Below are positions 19,765-27,905 of a stretch of DNA of 64,000 nucleotides, piece after piece. Made by a program: the position numbers and the translations under genes. The notes under the pieces were generated by a model that was not told where the DNA came from, made no database searches, and was given only the letters and a program-made list of their open reading frames with translations. The stretch spans positions 2,108,001-2,172,000 of the forward strand of contig NZ_JAMLFW010000001.1 of assembly GCF_024256385.1 (NCBI RefSeq). Direction: 5' to 3'. Within the stretch, counting starts at the first letter, position 1. The number at the start of each line of letters is the position of its first letter. The stretch comes from Anatilimnocola floriformis. GTDB taxonomy: Bacteria > Planctomycetota > Planctomycetia > Pirellulales > Pirellulaceae.

Positions 19765-19800
19765 GGACTCTTCTCGCTCCGCGAGTTGAATTGAATTCAT

Positions 19801-19832
19801 GAGCCTCGGCGAATTGCCGGGGCTCTTTTATT
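19801..19832 (+). terminator. Rho-independent terminator after the Gfo/Idh gene
   Basis: A 10-bp stem, GAGCCTCGGC with GCCGGGGCTC (one wobble), and loop GAATT is followed by TTTTATT. It ends 23 bases before the mnmA start, so mnmA needs its own promoter or readthrough. Confidence 0.85.
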
Positions 19833-19855
19833 GACTGTTTGAAAATCCAGAAATC

Positions 19856-20965
19856 ATGTCTCGCATCGTTTTAGCCATGTCGGGCGGCGTCGATAGCAGC
19901 GTCGCCGCGCACCTGCTATGCGAGGCCGGGCACGATGTCATCGGCGTCTTCATGCGACATGGTGAGGAGGCTCTTGAGGCCTGCAAGGTAGATAGCGCGC
20001 CGAAGTTCACCCTGCCAATCTTCAATCCCCGCGCCGATCACAAGCAAGGCTGCTGCAGTTCGAGCGATGCCGAAGACGCGCGGCGGGTGGCCGATCGGCT
20101 GAACATTCCCTTCTATGCGCTAAACCTAAAAGCCGAGTTCAAGCAGATCATCGACTATTTTGTCGACGAGTACTCTCGCGGCCGGACGCCCAATCCGTGC
20201 GTGCAGTGCAACAACTGGCTGAAGTTCGGCAAGCTGTTCGACTATGCAGACAGCGTCGGCGCCGAGTTCGTCGCTACCGGGCATTACGCGCGGATGATTC
20301 AAACCGACGCGGGCCCCGCTATCAGCCGCGGCGTGGACGACGGCAAGGATCAGTCATACGTTCTCTTCGGCATCGAGCGGAAGTGGCTCCCGCGGATGCT
20401 GCTGCCGATCGGCGACTTCATGAAGCCGAAGATCCGCGAACTGGCGGCACATGTGGGCTTGCGTGTGGCCGACAAGCGTGACAGCCAGGAGATCTGTTTC
20501 GTTACCAGCGGTCATCACGGCGATTTCGTCCGTCAAAGACGCGCTGAGCAAGACACCAGCGGCGAAATCGTCACGACTGCCGGCAAAGTCGTCGGCAAGC
20601 ATCCAGGCATTGAGGGTTTCACGATCGGCCAACGTAAAGGTTTGGGCGTGGCGATGGGCGAACCTTATTTCGTCGTTCGTATCGAACCAGAAACTCGCCG
20701 CGTTGTGATCGGCGAACATCACGAACTCGCTCGCCGCGAGCTGACTGCCGATCAGTGCAACTGGCAGGTCGAACCGCCGACCGGTGAATTCCGCTGCACG
20801 GCGAAGATTCGCTACAACAGCCCACCGGCGACGGCGGTTGCTGAATTGCTGCCGGAGGGGCGGTTGCGCGTTGTCTTTGACGAACCCCGCCACGGAGTTT
20901 CGCCTGGGCAGGCCGTTGTGATCTACGACGGCGATACGGTTATCGGCGGCGGGTGGATTGAGTAA
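19856..20965 (+). CDS. mnmA: tRNA-specific 2-thiouridylase
   Basis: 369 residues, the normal length. MnmA adds sulfur to U34 of Lys, Glu and Gln tRNAs. SGGVDSS near the N-terminus is the PP-loop ATP site. The first catalytic Cys is in PNPCVQCN and the second in SQEICFV. TIGQRKGLG and a C-terminal beta domain ending in GGGWIE are family hallmarks. It lies 2 kb from a cysteine desulfurase on the other strand, the enzyme type that supplies the sulfur. The insert PRADHKQGCCSSSDAEDARRVA also occurs in other bacterial MnmA proteins. The ATG follows the terminator of the previous gene. Confidence 0.95.
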   Translation: MSRIVLAMSGGVDSSVAAHLLCEAGHDVIGVFMRHGEEALEACKVDSAPKFTLPIFNPRADHKQGCCSSSDAEDARRVADRLNIPFYALNLKAEFKQIIDYFVDEYSRGRTPNPCVQCNNWLKFGKLFDYADSVGAEFVATGHYARMIQTDAGPAISRGVDDGKDQSYVLFGIERKWLPRMLLPIGDFMKPKIRELAAHVGLRVADKRDSQEICFVTSGHHGDFVRQRRAEQDTSGEIVTTAGKVVGKHPGIEGFTIGQRKGLGVAMGEPYFVVRIEPETRRVVIGEHHELARRELTADQCNWQVEPPTGEFRCTAKIRYNSPPATAVAELLPEGRLRVVFDEPRHGVSPGQAVVIYDGDTVIGGGWIE

Positions 20966-20980
20966 AGCGGCTGCAAGAAG

Positions 20981-21003
20981 GTAGCCCGTAGCGTTAGCGA
21001 GGG
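20981..21003 (+). repeat. REP-like repeat, left flank of the RAYT-like gene
   Basis: A 23-base unit beginning GTAG CCCGTAGCG. Its inverse copy at 21579-21601 differs at one base. A GTAG foot followed by an imperfect hairpin (CCC...GGG) is the known form of REP sequences served by RAYT transposases. A related motif lies in the hairpin at 54371-54428. Confidence 0.75.
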
Positions 21004-21042
21004 TGCCCGCCGGAGGCAATCTGCGCGAACGTTTCATTACCG

Positions 21043-21546
21043 CTAGTCTTTCATGAAACGTCGCGGGTTATCCTGCTCATCCCGCACGTAGAACGTGGCA
21101 GCTTCGACTCCTTCATCATTAAAAATCCAGCGAATGCTCCCACGATCCGCCCACCATTCTGCAACTGCCTGCTTAATTGGATTCGCGTCTGCTTTCAAAA
21201 GTTTGTTCAACTTTTGAGAGCACCAGGCTTTCATTTGGGCTCGCATGATTTTCGGCGTGCTCGCTGATACGACGGCATGCACATGGTTGGATCGACAGTT
21301 CGCTGCAAACAGTTGCCATTTCTTGTGCTGGCATGTTTCCGCGATTTGTCGATTTACATGATCTCGCTGCACCTCGTCTAGCCAGACGGCGTCGTAGGTC
21401 ATCATCGCCTGAGCTTCCAATTCACGCAGCGGGTCAGGCAATTGCAGCCCCTTCTTATATTCCACCCAACCTCGTGAATCTCCGGGAAGCCATGTTCCAT
21501 AGGTCGACCATGTAAACAAAAACGCGATCGGTGGTTCGTTGGACAT
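21043..21546 (-). CDS. REP-associated tyrosine transposase-like protein (Y1 family)
   Basis: 167 residues. FLFTWSTYGTWLPGDSRGWV opens the protein, a start typical of IS200-like/RAYT transposases. NHVHAVVSA supplies the HUH metal motif, and ATFYVRDEQD near the C-terminus holds the likely nucleophilic Tyr. Y1 transposases cut and rejoin single-stranded DNA; RAYTs are domesticated members thought to act on REP palindromes. Inverse REP-like repeats flank the gene about 30-40 bases away on each side, making a 621-bp unit. It lies between mnmA and the dipeptidase gene, both intact. Confidence 0.82.
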   Translation of the reverse strand: MSNEPPIAFLFTWSTYGTWLPGDSRGWVEYKKGLQLPDPLRELEAQAMMTYDAVWLDEVQRDHVNRQIAETCQHKKWQLFAANCRSNHVHAVVSASTPKIMRAQMKAWCSQKLNKLLKADANPIKQAVAEWWADRGSIRWIFNDEGVEAATFYVRDEQDNPRRFMKD

Positions 21547-21578
21547 GGCTGGCGATTTCCAAAGGCGGCAGGAGTACT

Positions 21579-21601
21579 CCCTCGCTCACGCTACGGGCTA
21601 C
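21579..21601 (-). repeat. REP-like repeat, right flank of the RAYT-like gene
   Basis: Inverse copy of 20981-21003 with one substitution. Read on the minus strand it starts with the GTAG foot. The dipeptidase stop codon (21591-21593) lies inside the repeat, so its last residues (about GSP) are encoded by it. Confidence 0.75.
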
Positions 21602-22832
21602 CTGCCACTTCTTCGGCACGCTTCATCACGCGGATGATGTTGCCGCTCATCAAAGCGTGGATTTCGTCGGCCTTCCAACCGCGGTTGAGCAGTTCCTGCG
21701 TGATCAGCGGATAGGTCGAGACGTCTTCGAGTTGCGCCGGGCATTTGCTGATACCGTCGTAGTCGCTCCCAAGGCCAACGCATTCCTTGCCGGCGACGCG
21801 GGCGATGTGCTCGATGTGGTCGACGACGTCGTGAATGTCGCCGGCAGGATAGGGATTGCGGGCCTCCCACTTTTTCCTCTCGCGGCTGTAGTCTTCTTCG
21901 TTGGGGAACTTGGCCCGCAGCTCGCGCGAGACGGCGAACATCTCACTAAGGATCTTGGCCGATTCCGGCACCACGAAGCCGGAGAAAAAATTGACCATCA
22001 CCACACCGCCGTTTTCCTTGACGAGCTTGAGGACATCATCGGGGACGTTCCGCGGATGGCCAGCGATGGCCCGCGCCGATGAATGCGAATAGATGACCGG
22101 GGCCTTGGTGACCTTGAGCGCAGCCCGCATCGTGGCATCGCTGACGTGCGACAGGTCGACGAGCATGCCGAGGCGGTTCATTTCGCGAACCACTTCCTCG
22201 CCGAAGGGACTGAGGCCGTTGTGCTTCGCGGTGTCGGTCGCCGCGTCGGCCCAGCCGAGCGTGTCGCTGTGCGTGAGCGTCATGTACCCAGCGCCTAGCT
22301 TCTTCAGCCGGCGAAGGTTCTCGATCGAATCTTCGATGCAATGGCCGCCTTCGACGCCGATGAGCGAGGCGATCTTCCCCTCTTTGCGAGCCGCTTCGAT
22401 ATCGGCCACCGTCACTGCGGCGGTAAAGGTCTGCGGATAGCGCTTGATCATCTCGCGAACGAGCTCGATCTGCTCGATCGTTTTCAAAAGCGCCGTGCCG
22501 TCCTTCGAAGTTTCGGCGGGTACATAAACGCTCCAGAACTGCGCGCCGACGTTGCCCGCCTTCAGCCGCGGAATGTCGGTGTGCATCTTCGGCTGGTCGA
22601 CTGCGATGTCTCGCTTATCGAACGAACTGCTCGCTTCCTTTCGCATCTCCCACGGCAAGTCGTTGTGGCCGTCGAAGACAAAACCGGCTGCATGCACGCG
22701 GCGACCTTCGTCGGTGAGAACGACTTTGGGCCGTTCCTTCTTCGCTTCTTGAGCGAAGCAACTCGTCGCTGCGAGTGCGACCGTGGTAGCAGCGGTAGTG
22801 CGGAGAAATTCGCGGCGGGATGGTTGGTTCAT
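21591..22832 (-). CDS. Tat-exported membrane dipeptidase, peptidase family M19
   Basis: 413 residues. Twin-arginine signal SRREFLRTTAATTVALAATSCFA. The M19 (renal dipeptidase) zinc site is visible as FDGHNDLPW (His and Asp), IGVEGGHCIED (bridging Glu), YSHSSARAIAGHPRN (His) and GLGSDYDGI (Asp). The family hydrolyses dipeptides and some D-amino-acid or lactam bonds; here it would act outside the cytoplasm. The ATG is the only reasonable start before the signal. The C-terminus ends inside the REP-like repeat at 21579-21601. Confidence 0.9.
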   Translation of the reverse strand: MNQPSRREFLRTTAATTVALAATSCFAQEAKKERPKVVLTDEGRRVHAAGFVFDGHNDLPWEMRKEASSSFDKRDIAVDQPKMHTDIPRLKAGNVGAQFWSVYVPAETSKDGTALLKTIEQIELVREMIKRYPQTFTAAVTVADIEAARKEGKIASLIGVEGGHCIEDSIENLRRLKKLGAGYMTLTHSDTLGWADAATDTAKHNGLSPFGEEVVREMNRLGMLVDLSHVSDATMRAALKVTKAPVIYSHSSARAIAGHPRNVPDDVLKLVKENGGVVMVNFFSGFVVPESAKILSEMFAVSRELRAKFPNEEDYSRERKKWEARNPYPAGDIHDVVDHIEHIARVAGKECVGLGSDYDGISKCPAQLEDVSTYPLITQELLNRGWKADEIHALMSGNIIRVMKRAEEVAGSP

Positions 22833-22851
22833 GGGTTGTGAGTAGATGTAT

Positions 22852-22948
22852 GCCGGAACAAGCGTACTCGCGCAGTTCCGACAGGATTGGCAATCGAAGA
22901 TGAAGCGCGCTTCACGCCGGAACTGTGCGGAGTACCGCTTGTTCCGGC
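22852..22948. repeat. Double-hairpin palindromic element between desulfurase and dipeptidase genes
   Basis: The left arm (22852-22879) and right arm (22919-22948) are inverse copies with a few changes, starting GCCGGAACAAGCG. Each arm can also fold alone, pairing CGGAAC with GTTCCG and with a GCGG/CCGC inner stem in the right arm. The right arm ends exactly at the desulfurase stop codon. It may end desulfurase transcription before the dipeptidase gene. Confidence 0.7.
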
Positions 22949-24154
22949 CTACTGGGCTAGACTGCTAAGTTCCCGCAAACGACGGACGTTTTCAATCACC
23001 AATCGGGCGGCAAAGTCGATTTCTTCCGCCGTGTTAAATCGGCCGATGCCGAAGCGGAGGCTGGCGAGGGTGAGATCTTCGGTCTGGCCGATCGCGCGTA
23101 GGACGTGGCTCGGCTCGGGATTGGCCGAGGTGCAAGCGCTGCCGCTGGAGACCGCGACGTCGCGCATGCTCATCATTAACGCTTCGCCTTGAACGAGTGG
23201 AAAGGCGAGGTTGAGATTGCCGGGCAACCGTGTGGAGAATAAATCCTCGGCGGAGGGAAGCTCGGGGCCGTTCAGCAAGCAATCGGGAATGGCAGTCTTC
23301 AATTGCTGAAATAGCCGTTCACGCAACTGATGCTGACGCAGTGCCGCGGCTGGCAACTCCTGTAGACACAAGTCGAGAGCTGCGGCAAAACCGACAACCA
23401 GCGGTACCGGCAGCGTGCCGCTGCGCAAATTGTATTCCTGACCGCCGCCATCGATCTGCCCTTCGAGTCGTGTGCCGCGGCGGACGTAGAGTGCGCCGAT
23501 TCCCTTCGGCCCATACATCTTGTGCGCCGAGAACGACATCAAGTCGACGTTGAGTTGTGAGACATCGACTGGGATCTTACCGACCGCTTGGGTGGCGTCG
23601 CATTGAAAAGGAATGCCGCGTTCACGGCAGATCGCGCCGATTTCGGAGATGGGTGCTATCGAGCCGATTTCGTTATTGGCGAGCATCACGCTCACCAGAC
23701 AAGTTTCCTCGCGCAGCGCGGCGGCAACTTGTTCAGGCTTGAGGATGCCGGTTAGCGGATCGCCGATTTGAGTAACCGGTAGCAAAGTAACTTCAAAGCC
23801 CTTCCGCGCGAGCTTCTTCAGCGGATCGAGCACGGCTTTGTGTTCGGTCGTGACGCTGACAATGTGATTGCCGCGGCGACGATTCCGTTCGCACGTGCCG
23901 CGAATGGCCAGGTTGTTGCTTTCGGTAGCGCCGCTGGTGAAGATAATCTCGCGTTCATTGGCACCGATCGCGGCGGCGATGCGAGCGCGCGAATCATCAG
24001 CAGCGGCTTTCGCTTCCCAGCCGAAGGAATGACTGGTGCTGCCGGCATTGCCATAGATCTGCGTGAAAAACGGCAGCATGGCGTCGACCACGCGGGGGTC
24101 GACGCGGGTCGTGGCATGGTTATCGAGATAAATCGGCAGTTGCATTCCACTCAT
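22949..24154 (-). CDS. Cysteine desulfurase (IscS/NifS family)
   Basis: 401 residues. A PLP enzyme that removes sulfur from cysteine to form a persulfide used for Fe-S clusters and thiolated tRNA. IYLDNHATTRVDP is the family's N-terminal motif. ATESNNLAIRG, SFSAHKMYGPKGIGALYVR (with the PLP Lys) and SSGSACTSANPEPSHVLRAIG (the loop with the catalytic Cys) are all present. Length and motifs fit group I. No iscU or sufBCD genes lie nearby, and mnmA on the opposite strand is the closest sulfur user. A second ATG three codons in is possible; I keep the first, with GTGAG just upstream. Confidence 0.92.
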   Translation of the reverse strand: MSGMQLPIYLDNHATTRVDPRVVDAMLPFFTQIYGNAGSTSHSFGWEAKAAADDSRARIAAAIGANEREIIFTSGATESNNLAIRGTCERNRRRGNHIVSVTTEHKAVLDPLKKLARKGFEVTLLPVTQIGDPLTGILKPEQVAAALREETCLVSVMLANNEIGSIAPISEIGAICRERGIPFQCDATQAVGKIPVDVSQLNVDLMSFSAHKMYGPKGIGALYVRRGTRLEGQIDGGGQEYNLRSGTLPVPLVVGFAAALDLCLQELPAAALRQHQLRERLFQQLKTAIPDCLLNGPELPSAEDLFSTRLPGNLNLAFPLVQGEALMMSMRDVAVSSGSACTSANPEPSHVLRAIGQTEDLTLASLRFGIGRFNTAEEIDFAARLVIENVRRLRELSSLAQ

Positions 24155-24206
24155 ATTAACTCACATACTTAGCTGCACACACTCCATCTCTCTCCAGGAG
24201 TTTTCG

Positions 24207-24947
24207 ATGAGTCGCTTCCTGCCCGTTGTGCTCGCTCTGTTGTCCACCGTCCCTGCGAGTGCTGCCGACGGCACGCTGAAGCTCGCATTCAAGTACGACG
24301 GCGTTCCACCCAAGGCAGCCGTGCCGGCGGGTGTTGCGGCGGTGCCGTTTTGTGCTCCGCTTGGGGTCGTCGAGGAAGGGCTTGTGGTCGGAAAAAACGG
24401 CGGTGTGCAGAACGTCGTGATGTGGATGCAAACGAGCAGCAAGTTTAAAGCGCCGGTAAACCCGGACATCAAAGACTTGCCGAAGGAAGTGAAGGTCGAC
24501 AACAAAGGCTGTCGCTACGAGCCGCGGATCACGCTGCTGCAAAACACGCAAACGCTCGTCGTCGGCAACCCCGATGCGATCGCACACAACACCAAAGGTG
24601 ATTTCTTTGCGAACAATTCCTTCAACGAACTGATCCCGGCCGGCGGTTCGCAGTCGTTCAAACTTCCCAAAGCCGAGAAGGTGCCGATGCCGCTGAGCTG
24701 CTCGATTCACACTTGGATGGGTGACTGGGTACTCATCCAGGACCATCCTTACTTCGGCGCGAGCGACTCGGCCGGCGTGCTGACCATTCCGCACGTGCCG
24801 GACGGCAAGTACACGTTTATCGTGTGGCGCGAAAAGGGCTTCGTGCAGAAGGTGAAGCAGAAGGACAAAGAGATCGAATGGAAGAGCGGTCGAGTCGATA
24901 TCACGATCGCGGGCGATACCGATCTCGGCACGTTCTTAATTAAGTAA
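24207..24947 (+). CDS. Secreted cupredoxin-like copper protein
   Basis: 246 residues with a signal peptide (LPVVLALLSTVPASAADG). A perfect-looking SD (CAGGAG) precedes the ATG. NPDAIAHNTKG supplies one His and PLSCSIHTWMGDWV the Cys-x2-His-x2-Met cluster, together a type 1 copper site as in plastocyanin/azurin-like proteins. The end (PDGKYTFIVWREKGFVQ) resembles a carboxypeptidase-regulatory-like beta fold. Likely a periplasmic electron carrier or copper protein. Its stop is five bases from the stop of the convergent PAAR gene. Confidence 0.78.
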   Translation: MSRFLPVVLALLSTVPASAADGTLKLAFKYDGVPPKAAVPAGVAAVPFCAPLGVVEEGLVVGKNGGVQNVVMWMQTSSKFKAPVNPDIKDLPKEVKVDNKGCRYEPRITLLQNTQTLVVGNPDAIAHNTKGDFFANNSFNELIPAGGSQSFKLPKAEKVPMPLSCSIHTWMGDWVLIQDHPYFGASDSAGVLTIPHVPDGKYTFIVWREKGFVQKVKQKDKEIEWKSGRVDITIAGDTDLGTFLIK

Positions 24948-24952
24948 GTCGC

Positions 24953-25243
24953 CTAGCCGATGAGCGTCATCGGGTGACCGAGCACAATCGAGCCGCCGTG
25001 GGCCGTCAGGTCGCCCATGCGCGCGGCGGGCATGCCGCTGAAAAAAGTGATGAAGCTGCCGAGCGCGATGACATCGGGCGGGCCGACGCAGACGCACATG
25101 TCACCGACTCGGGCTGGCGGCATGCCGCCCACCAGCGTGGGAATGCCACCCGGCGGCAAGATCGGTCCGCCGACGTGCGGCACGAGAACCGTGATCATCG
25201 GACAAACGTGCATATCAGTGACGCGAGCGCAAGGCATGCCCAT
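24953..25243 (-). CDS. PAAR-motif protein
   Basis: 96 residues. Three or more PAAR-like turns are visible: MPCARVTDMHVCP, MPPARVGDMCVCVGPPD and MPAARMGDLTAHGG, ending LGHPMTLIG. PAAR proteins form the conical tip of VgrG spikes in type VI secretion and related contractile systems, often binding zinc with His/Cys. An AGGAG lies seven bases before the ATG. It follows the FHA-domain gene on the same strand by 81 bases, and FHA proteins also occur in such systems. No VgrG, sheath, tube or ATPase gene is in this window. Confidence 0.85.
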   Translation of the reverse strand: MGMPCARVTDMHVCPMITVLVPHVGGPILPPGGIPTLVGGMPPARVGDMCVCVGPPDVIALGSFITFFSGMPAARMGDLTAHGGSIVLGHPMTLIG

Positions 25244-25324
25244 GGCGTGGCTCCTGTTGATTTCTGGCTGTAGTGAATTATCGCCCTGAAATTGGCACGG
25301 TTGCGGAAATTATTCCGAAACAGC

Positions 25325-26446
25325 TCAACCTTTGACCATTTCGAGGCCGACTCGCAGAAATTCGCGATACTTATCGGGGGCTTTTTCGGGTTGCTTGGCC
25401 ACGGCAGCAAGCAAAATGGCTCCGGTTGCCGCGTGAGCACATTGGGTCGGTCCCGGCGCAAGTGGCGGCGCTGGCGGTGGCGGGCCCATGCTCCCTTCAC
25501 TCCAAAAAGCGGCCATCGCGACCCAGCTGGCCGCGGTACCGTGATCGGCTGCTTGCGAGGCGGCATAAATCTCACGCCGCAATCCTTCGCTGCGGTCGCC
25601 CAACCAGCGCTGCACTAGGTCGAGTGCATTTGCGTCGATTTTCGACAAGCCTTCGCCGCAACCAATGTTCACGCAGCGGTGAGCCCACTCGATGACAGTC
25701 AACTTGCCCATTGCGAACGCGAGAACGCGAATCGCATCGAGAAATTTTTCCTGGCCGGCGAGTGATTCAACAAATTGCGGTGTGTTCCAATCGGGCTTGG
25801 CGAGTTTTTTCGTGTCGTCGTCGACGGGCGCGATCTGCACCACATCGGTAGCCGTGGCGATGAGCAAACCGACGCTCCCCTCGGCCGACGGCATGCCGGC
25901 ATTCACGGCAATCGGCGCCGACGGATGAGCATGCGCGTGCGGAGCTGGCGCGGGAGGTGGAGTTTGGGCCGGCGGCGGAGATGACGGCTGAAAAGTCGAT
26001 TGCGGAGTATTCTGCTGTGGCGGTTGCTGCGCCGGAATTCGTCCGCTCGTGCCACCGCTGGGAGGCGGGGCTTCGTGTTTTGTGGTTGACCAGGTCGGCT
26101 GCACGGCCGGCTTGGCATATTCCGGCATGGCGGGATTTGAAAGTTCGCCTTCCTCGCCCATCACCACGCGAAAAATGGCCTGGCCGGCGCGGATTTCATC
26201 ACCGTTGTAGACGAGCGAATCAGTCACTCGTTCGCCATTGCGAAAGCTGCCGTTGGCGGAGTTCAGATCTTTGAACTGGCATTCATTTCCCAACCATTGG
26301 ATGGAAAAATGGACGCTCGACATTTCCGGATTTTCGGGAAAGTTGATGTCGGCCGTCGTTCGCCCGACGTACATCAACTGCCCTTCGCGAAGAGTGATCT
26401 TGCGACCCAGGCCGGGGCCTTTGATGACCTGCAAAAACGCGCGCAT
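25325..26446 (-). CDS. FHA-domain protein with proline-rich linker and alpha-helical C-terminal domain
   Basis: 373 residues. The FHA domain (about residues 5-95) shows VGRTTADINFPENPEMSSVHFSI and LNSANGSFRNGERV, the phosphothreonine-binding core; Ser and His are in place, while the Asn-Gly turn is NGSFRNG. A Pro/Gln/Thr linker (about 115-185) follows, with HAHAH in it. The C-terminal 180 residues (TPQFVESLAGQEKFLDAIRVLAFAMGKLTVIEWAHRCV) form a helical domain that I do not name firmly. Together with the PAAR gene it suggests a post-translationally controlled secretion or assembly module. Confidence 0.75.
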   Translation of the reverse strand: MRAFLQVIKGPGLGRKITLREGQLMYVGRTTADINFPENPEMSSVHFSIQWLGNECQFKDLNSANGSFRNGERVTDSLVYNGDEIRAGQAIFRVVMGEEGELSNPAMPEYAKPAVQPTWSTTKHEAPPPSGGTSGRIPAQQPPQQNTPQSTFQPSSPPPAQTPPPAPAPHAHAHPSAPIAVNAGMPSAEGSVGLLIATATDVVQIAPVDDDTKKLAKPDWNTPQFVESLAGQEKFLDAIRVLAFAMGKLTVIEWAHRCVNIGCGEGLSKIDANALDLVQRWLGDRSEGLRREIYAASQAADHGTAASWVAMAAFWSEGSMGPPPPAPPLAPGPTQCAHAATGAILLAAVAKQPEKAPDKYREFLRVGLEMVKG

Positions 26447-26617
26447 GGAGTCCCGTTTCTGGAAATGGACCGGTCGGCATTCGGCGACATGAGAGGCCGC
26501 CGTGCGACTCGCACTAACTTACCTGCTGCGGAGCGACGTTGCCAAGGGTTGTTCCCCCAGCGCAGGCGGAGCAGTTTTGCAACAGCAGCGTGCCAGAAGA
26601 TGCATTTGAGAGTGCGC

Positions 26618-26650
26618 AAAGAAACGCCCCGCATCCTTGCAGGGCTTTTT
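26618..26650. terminator. Bidirectional terminator
   Basis: Stem GCCCCGCA with TGCAGGGC (one mismatch), loop TCCT. TTTTT follows on the plus strand and GTTTCTTT on the minus strand. It should end the small secreted-protein gene (26703-27212, minus) before the FHA gene. Confidence 0.7.
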
Positions 26651-26702
26651 CGGGAAACAGCTTTGATTACTGCAATTGATTGCAGCATTTAGTTACTGCA
26701 GC

Positions 26703-27212
26703 TTAGCGGTACCGACGGCAGCAATACCACATGCCGTTCGAACCTTGAGCATAACCGACGTCGACCGTCGCCATGCCGCTGTTGGCGTAGCAGCAAATGG
26801 CGTAGGCGCCTTCTTTCGTTCCAGCCATGCCGCAGCCTTCGTAGCCGGGGTTGCCGCCGAAGTGGCCGACGTAGCCATTGGCAGCCATGATGTTGGCCAC
26901 ACCTTGAGCCGACGAAGTGTCGAACTTGCTCTTGACGACGGTGGTGGCAGTTGCGGCCTTCGCTGTCGTGGCAGTGGCCGTGGTTGTTGTGGTGAGCGAC
27001 ACGGGAGTCGCCTTCACCGGTTGCGCCTTGGCAGCTTCCGTGGCGGGCGCGGTTGTGGGGGCGGGTGCAGTGGTAACGGGCTTCTGCACGGTCACCGGTT
27101 GCGAATAGGCGGGTTGGTAATAGTTTCCATTGCTGCGACCGCGGCGAGCTTCAGCCGTGTTAGCGACAACAACGAGTACCAGTCCGCAAACCAACAAAGC
27201 AATCCGTTTCAT
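26703..27212 (-). CDS. Small secreted Thr/Ala-rich protein with cysteine-containing C-terminal domain
   Basis: 169 residues. Signal peptide MKRIALLVCGLVLVVVANTAEA, then a low-complexity Ala/Thr/Pro/Val linker (residues about 45-100). The compact C-terminal domain of some 65 residues reads AANGYVGHFGGNPGYEGCGM...GAYAICCYANSGMATVDVGYAQGSNGMWYCCRRY, with five Cys including two CC pairs. The domain may be disulfide-stabilised; I recognise no named family. GGAG lies nine bases before the chosen ATG; the frame also opens six codons earlier. It ends at the bidirectional terminator. Confidence 0.65.
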   Translation of the reverse strand: MKRIALLVCGLVLVVVANTAEARRGRSNGNYYQPAYSQPVTVQKPVTTAPAPTTAPATEAAKAQPVKATPVSLTTTTTATATTAKAATATTVVKSKFDTSSAQGVANIMAANGYVGHFGGNPGYEGCGMAGTKEGAYAICCYANSGMATVDVGYAQGSNGMWYCCRRYR

Positions 27213-27905
27213 TTCAACAAACTCCATCAAAGAAAATCAAACAAACAACAACAACTTCATGCGGCCTCACATGACTGTGCTCCTTCCAAGACATGCTCCT
27301 GTAGTCAGTCACTTCCGTGTCTGACAGGCTTTGACGCGCGCAGTCCAGGCAGTCGCCGCCACTGCCCGGTGGCAGCTTCAGCAAATTCCATGAACCTGGC
27401 GCGAAATCACCGCGCAACAACACCGCATGAACAGGCCGTCGCCTGATCGAGCGTGCCATCGCCATCGCGGCACAACATTAACGGCAGGAAATCGAGGCTC
27501 GCTTCGCGAGCCGATAGGTGGGGTTAAAATCGGCGTGGTCTGGTCGGTTGTCGACCAAGGAAACAGCCACGCAAGTAGGAATGAATAACGGGCACTTTGC
27601 CCCTAAAACCCGGCTTGCAGATGTTCGTCATCAACACCCCACAAGCCAACCGTGGCCAGCAATCTAGCAAACGGCCGTAGACCGCCAAGGCCCGCTTGAC
27701 ACGGCCCACGATTGCGGGTTTGGCGCGGGGCGAGCAAGAGCGTGTTGATCGCGGCGTGCCAAAGCATCACTGCTGCCTCTGAATTCTGGCGAATTCAGCT
27801 ACTTTGCAGGCGACGTCAGCCCCTTGCTTCTCGCTTCAATTCGCACGATGCTGGTTGGCTCGAAAACAATACGGGCTCGCAGCATCAAACACGCGAGGGT
27901 GTGCG
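27213..27905. other. Intergenic region upstream of nagB
   Basis: Some 690 bases with no supported gene. A perfect 7-bp hairpin, GGCTCGC TTC GCGAGCC, lies at 27496-27512. The open frames over this stretch lack ribosome sites and domain character. The nagB frame is open from 27804, but the true start with GAGGGTG before it is at 27906. Confidence 0.5.

Noticed and set aside
18469-19800. 443-codon open frame opposite the Gfo/Idh gene
   Set aside because: The plus strand carries a complete Tat signal and Rossmann enzyme. The antisense frame has no recognisable fold and results from codon bias.
24953-25243. A full type VI secretion locus
   Set aside because: Only PAAR and FHA genes are seen. No sheath, tube, VgrG, membrane complex or ClpV gene is in the window.
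27524-27709. Minus-strand 61-codon frame in the nagB upstream region
   Set aside because: No ribosome site, no hydrophobic or domain pattern, and it lies in sequence that looks non-coding.
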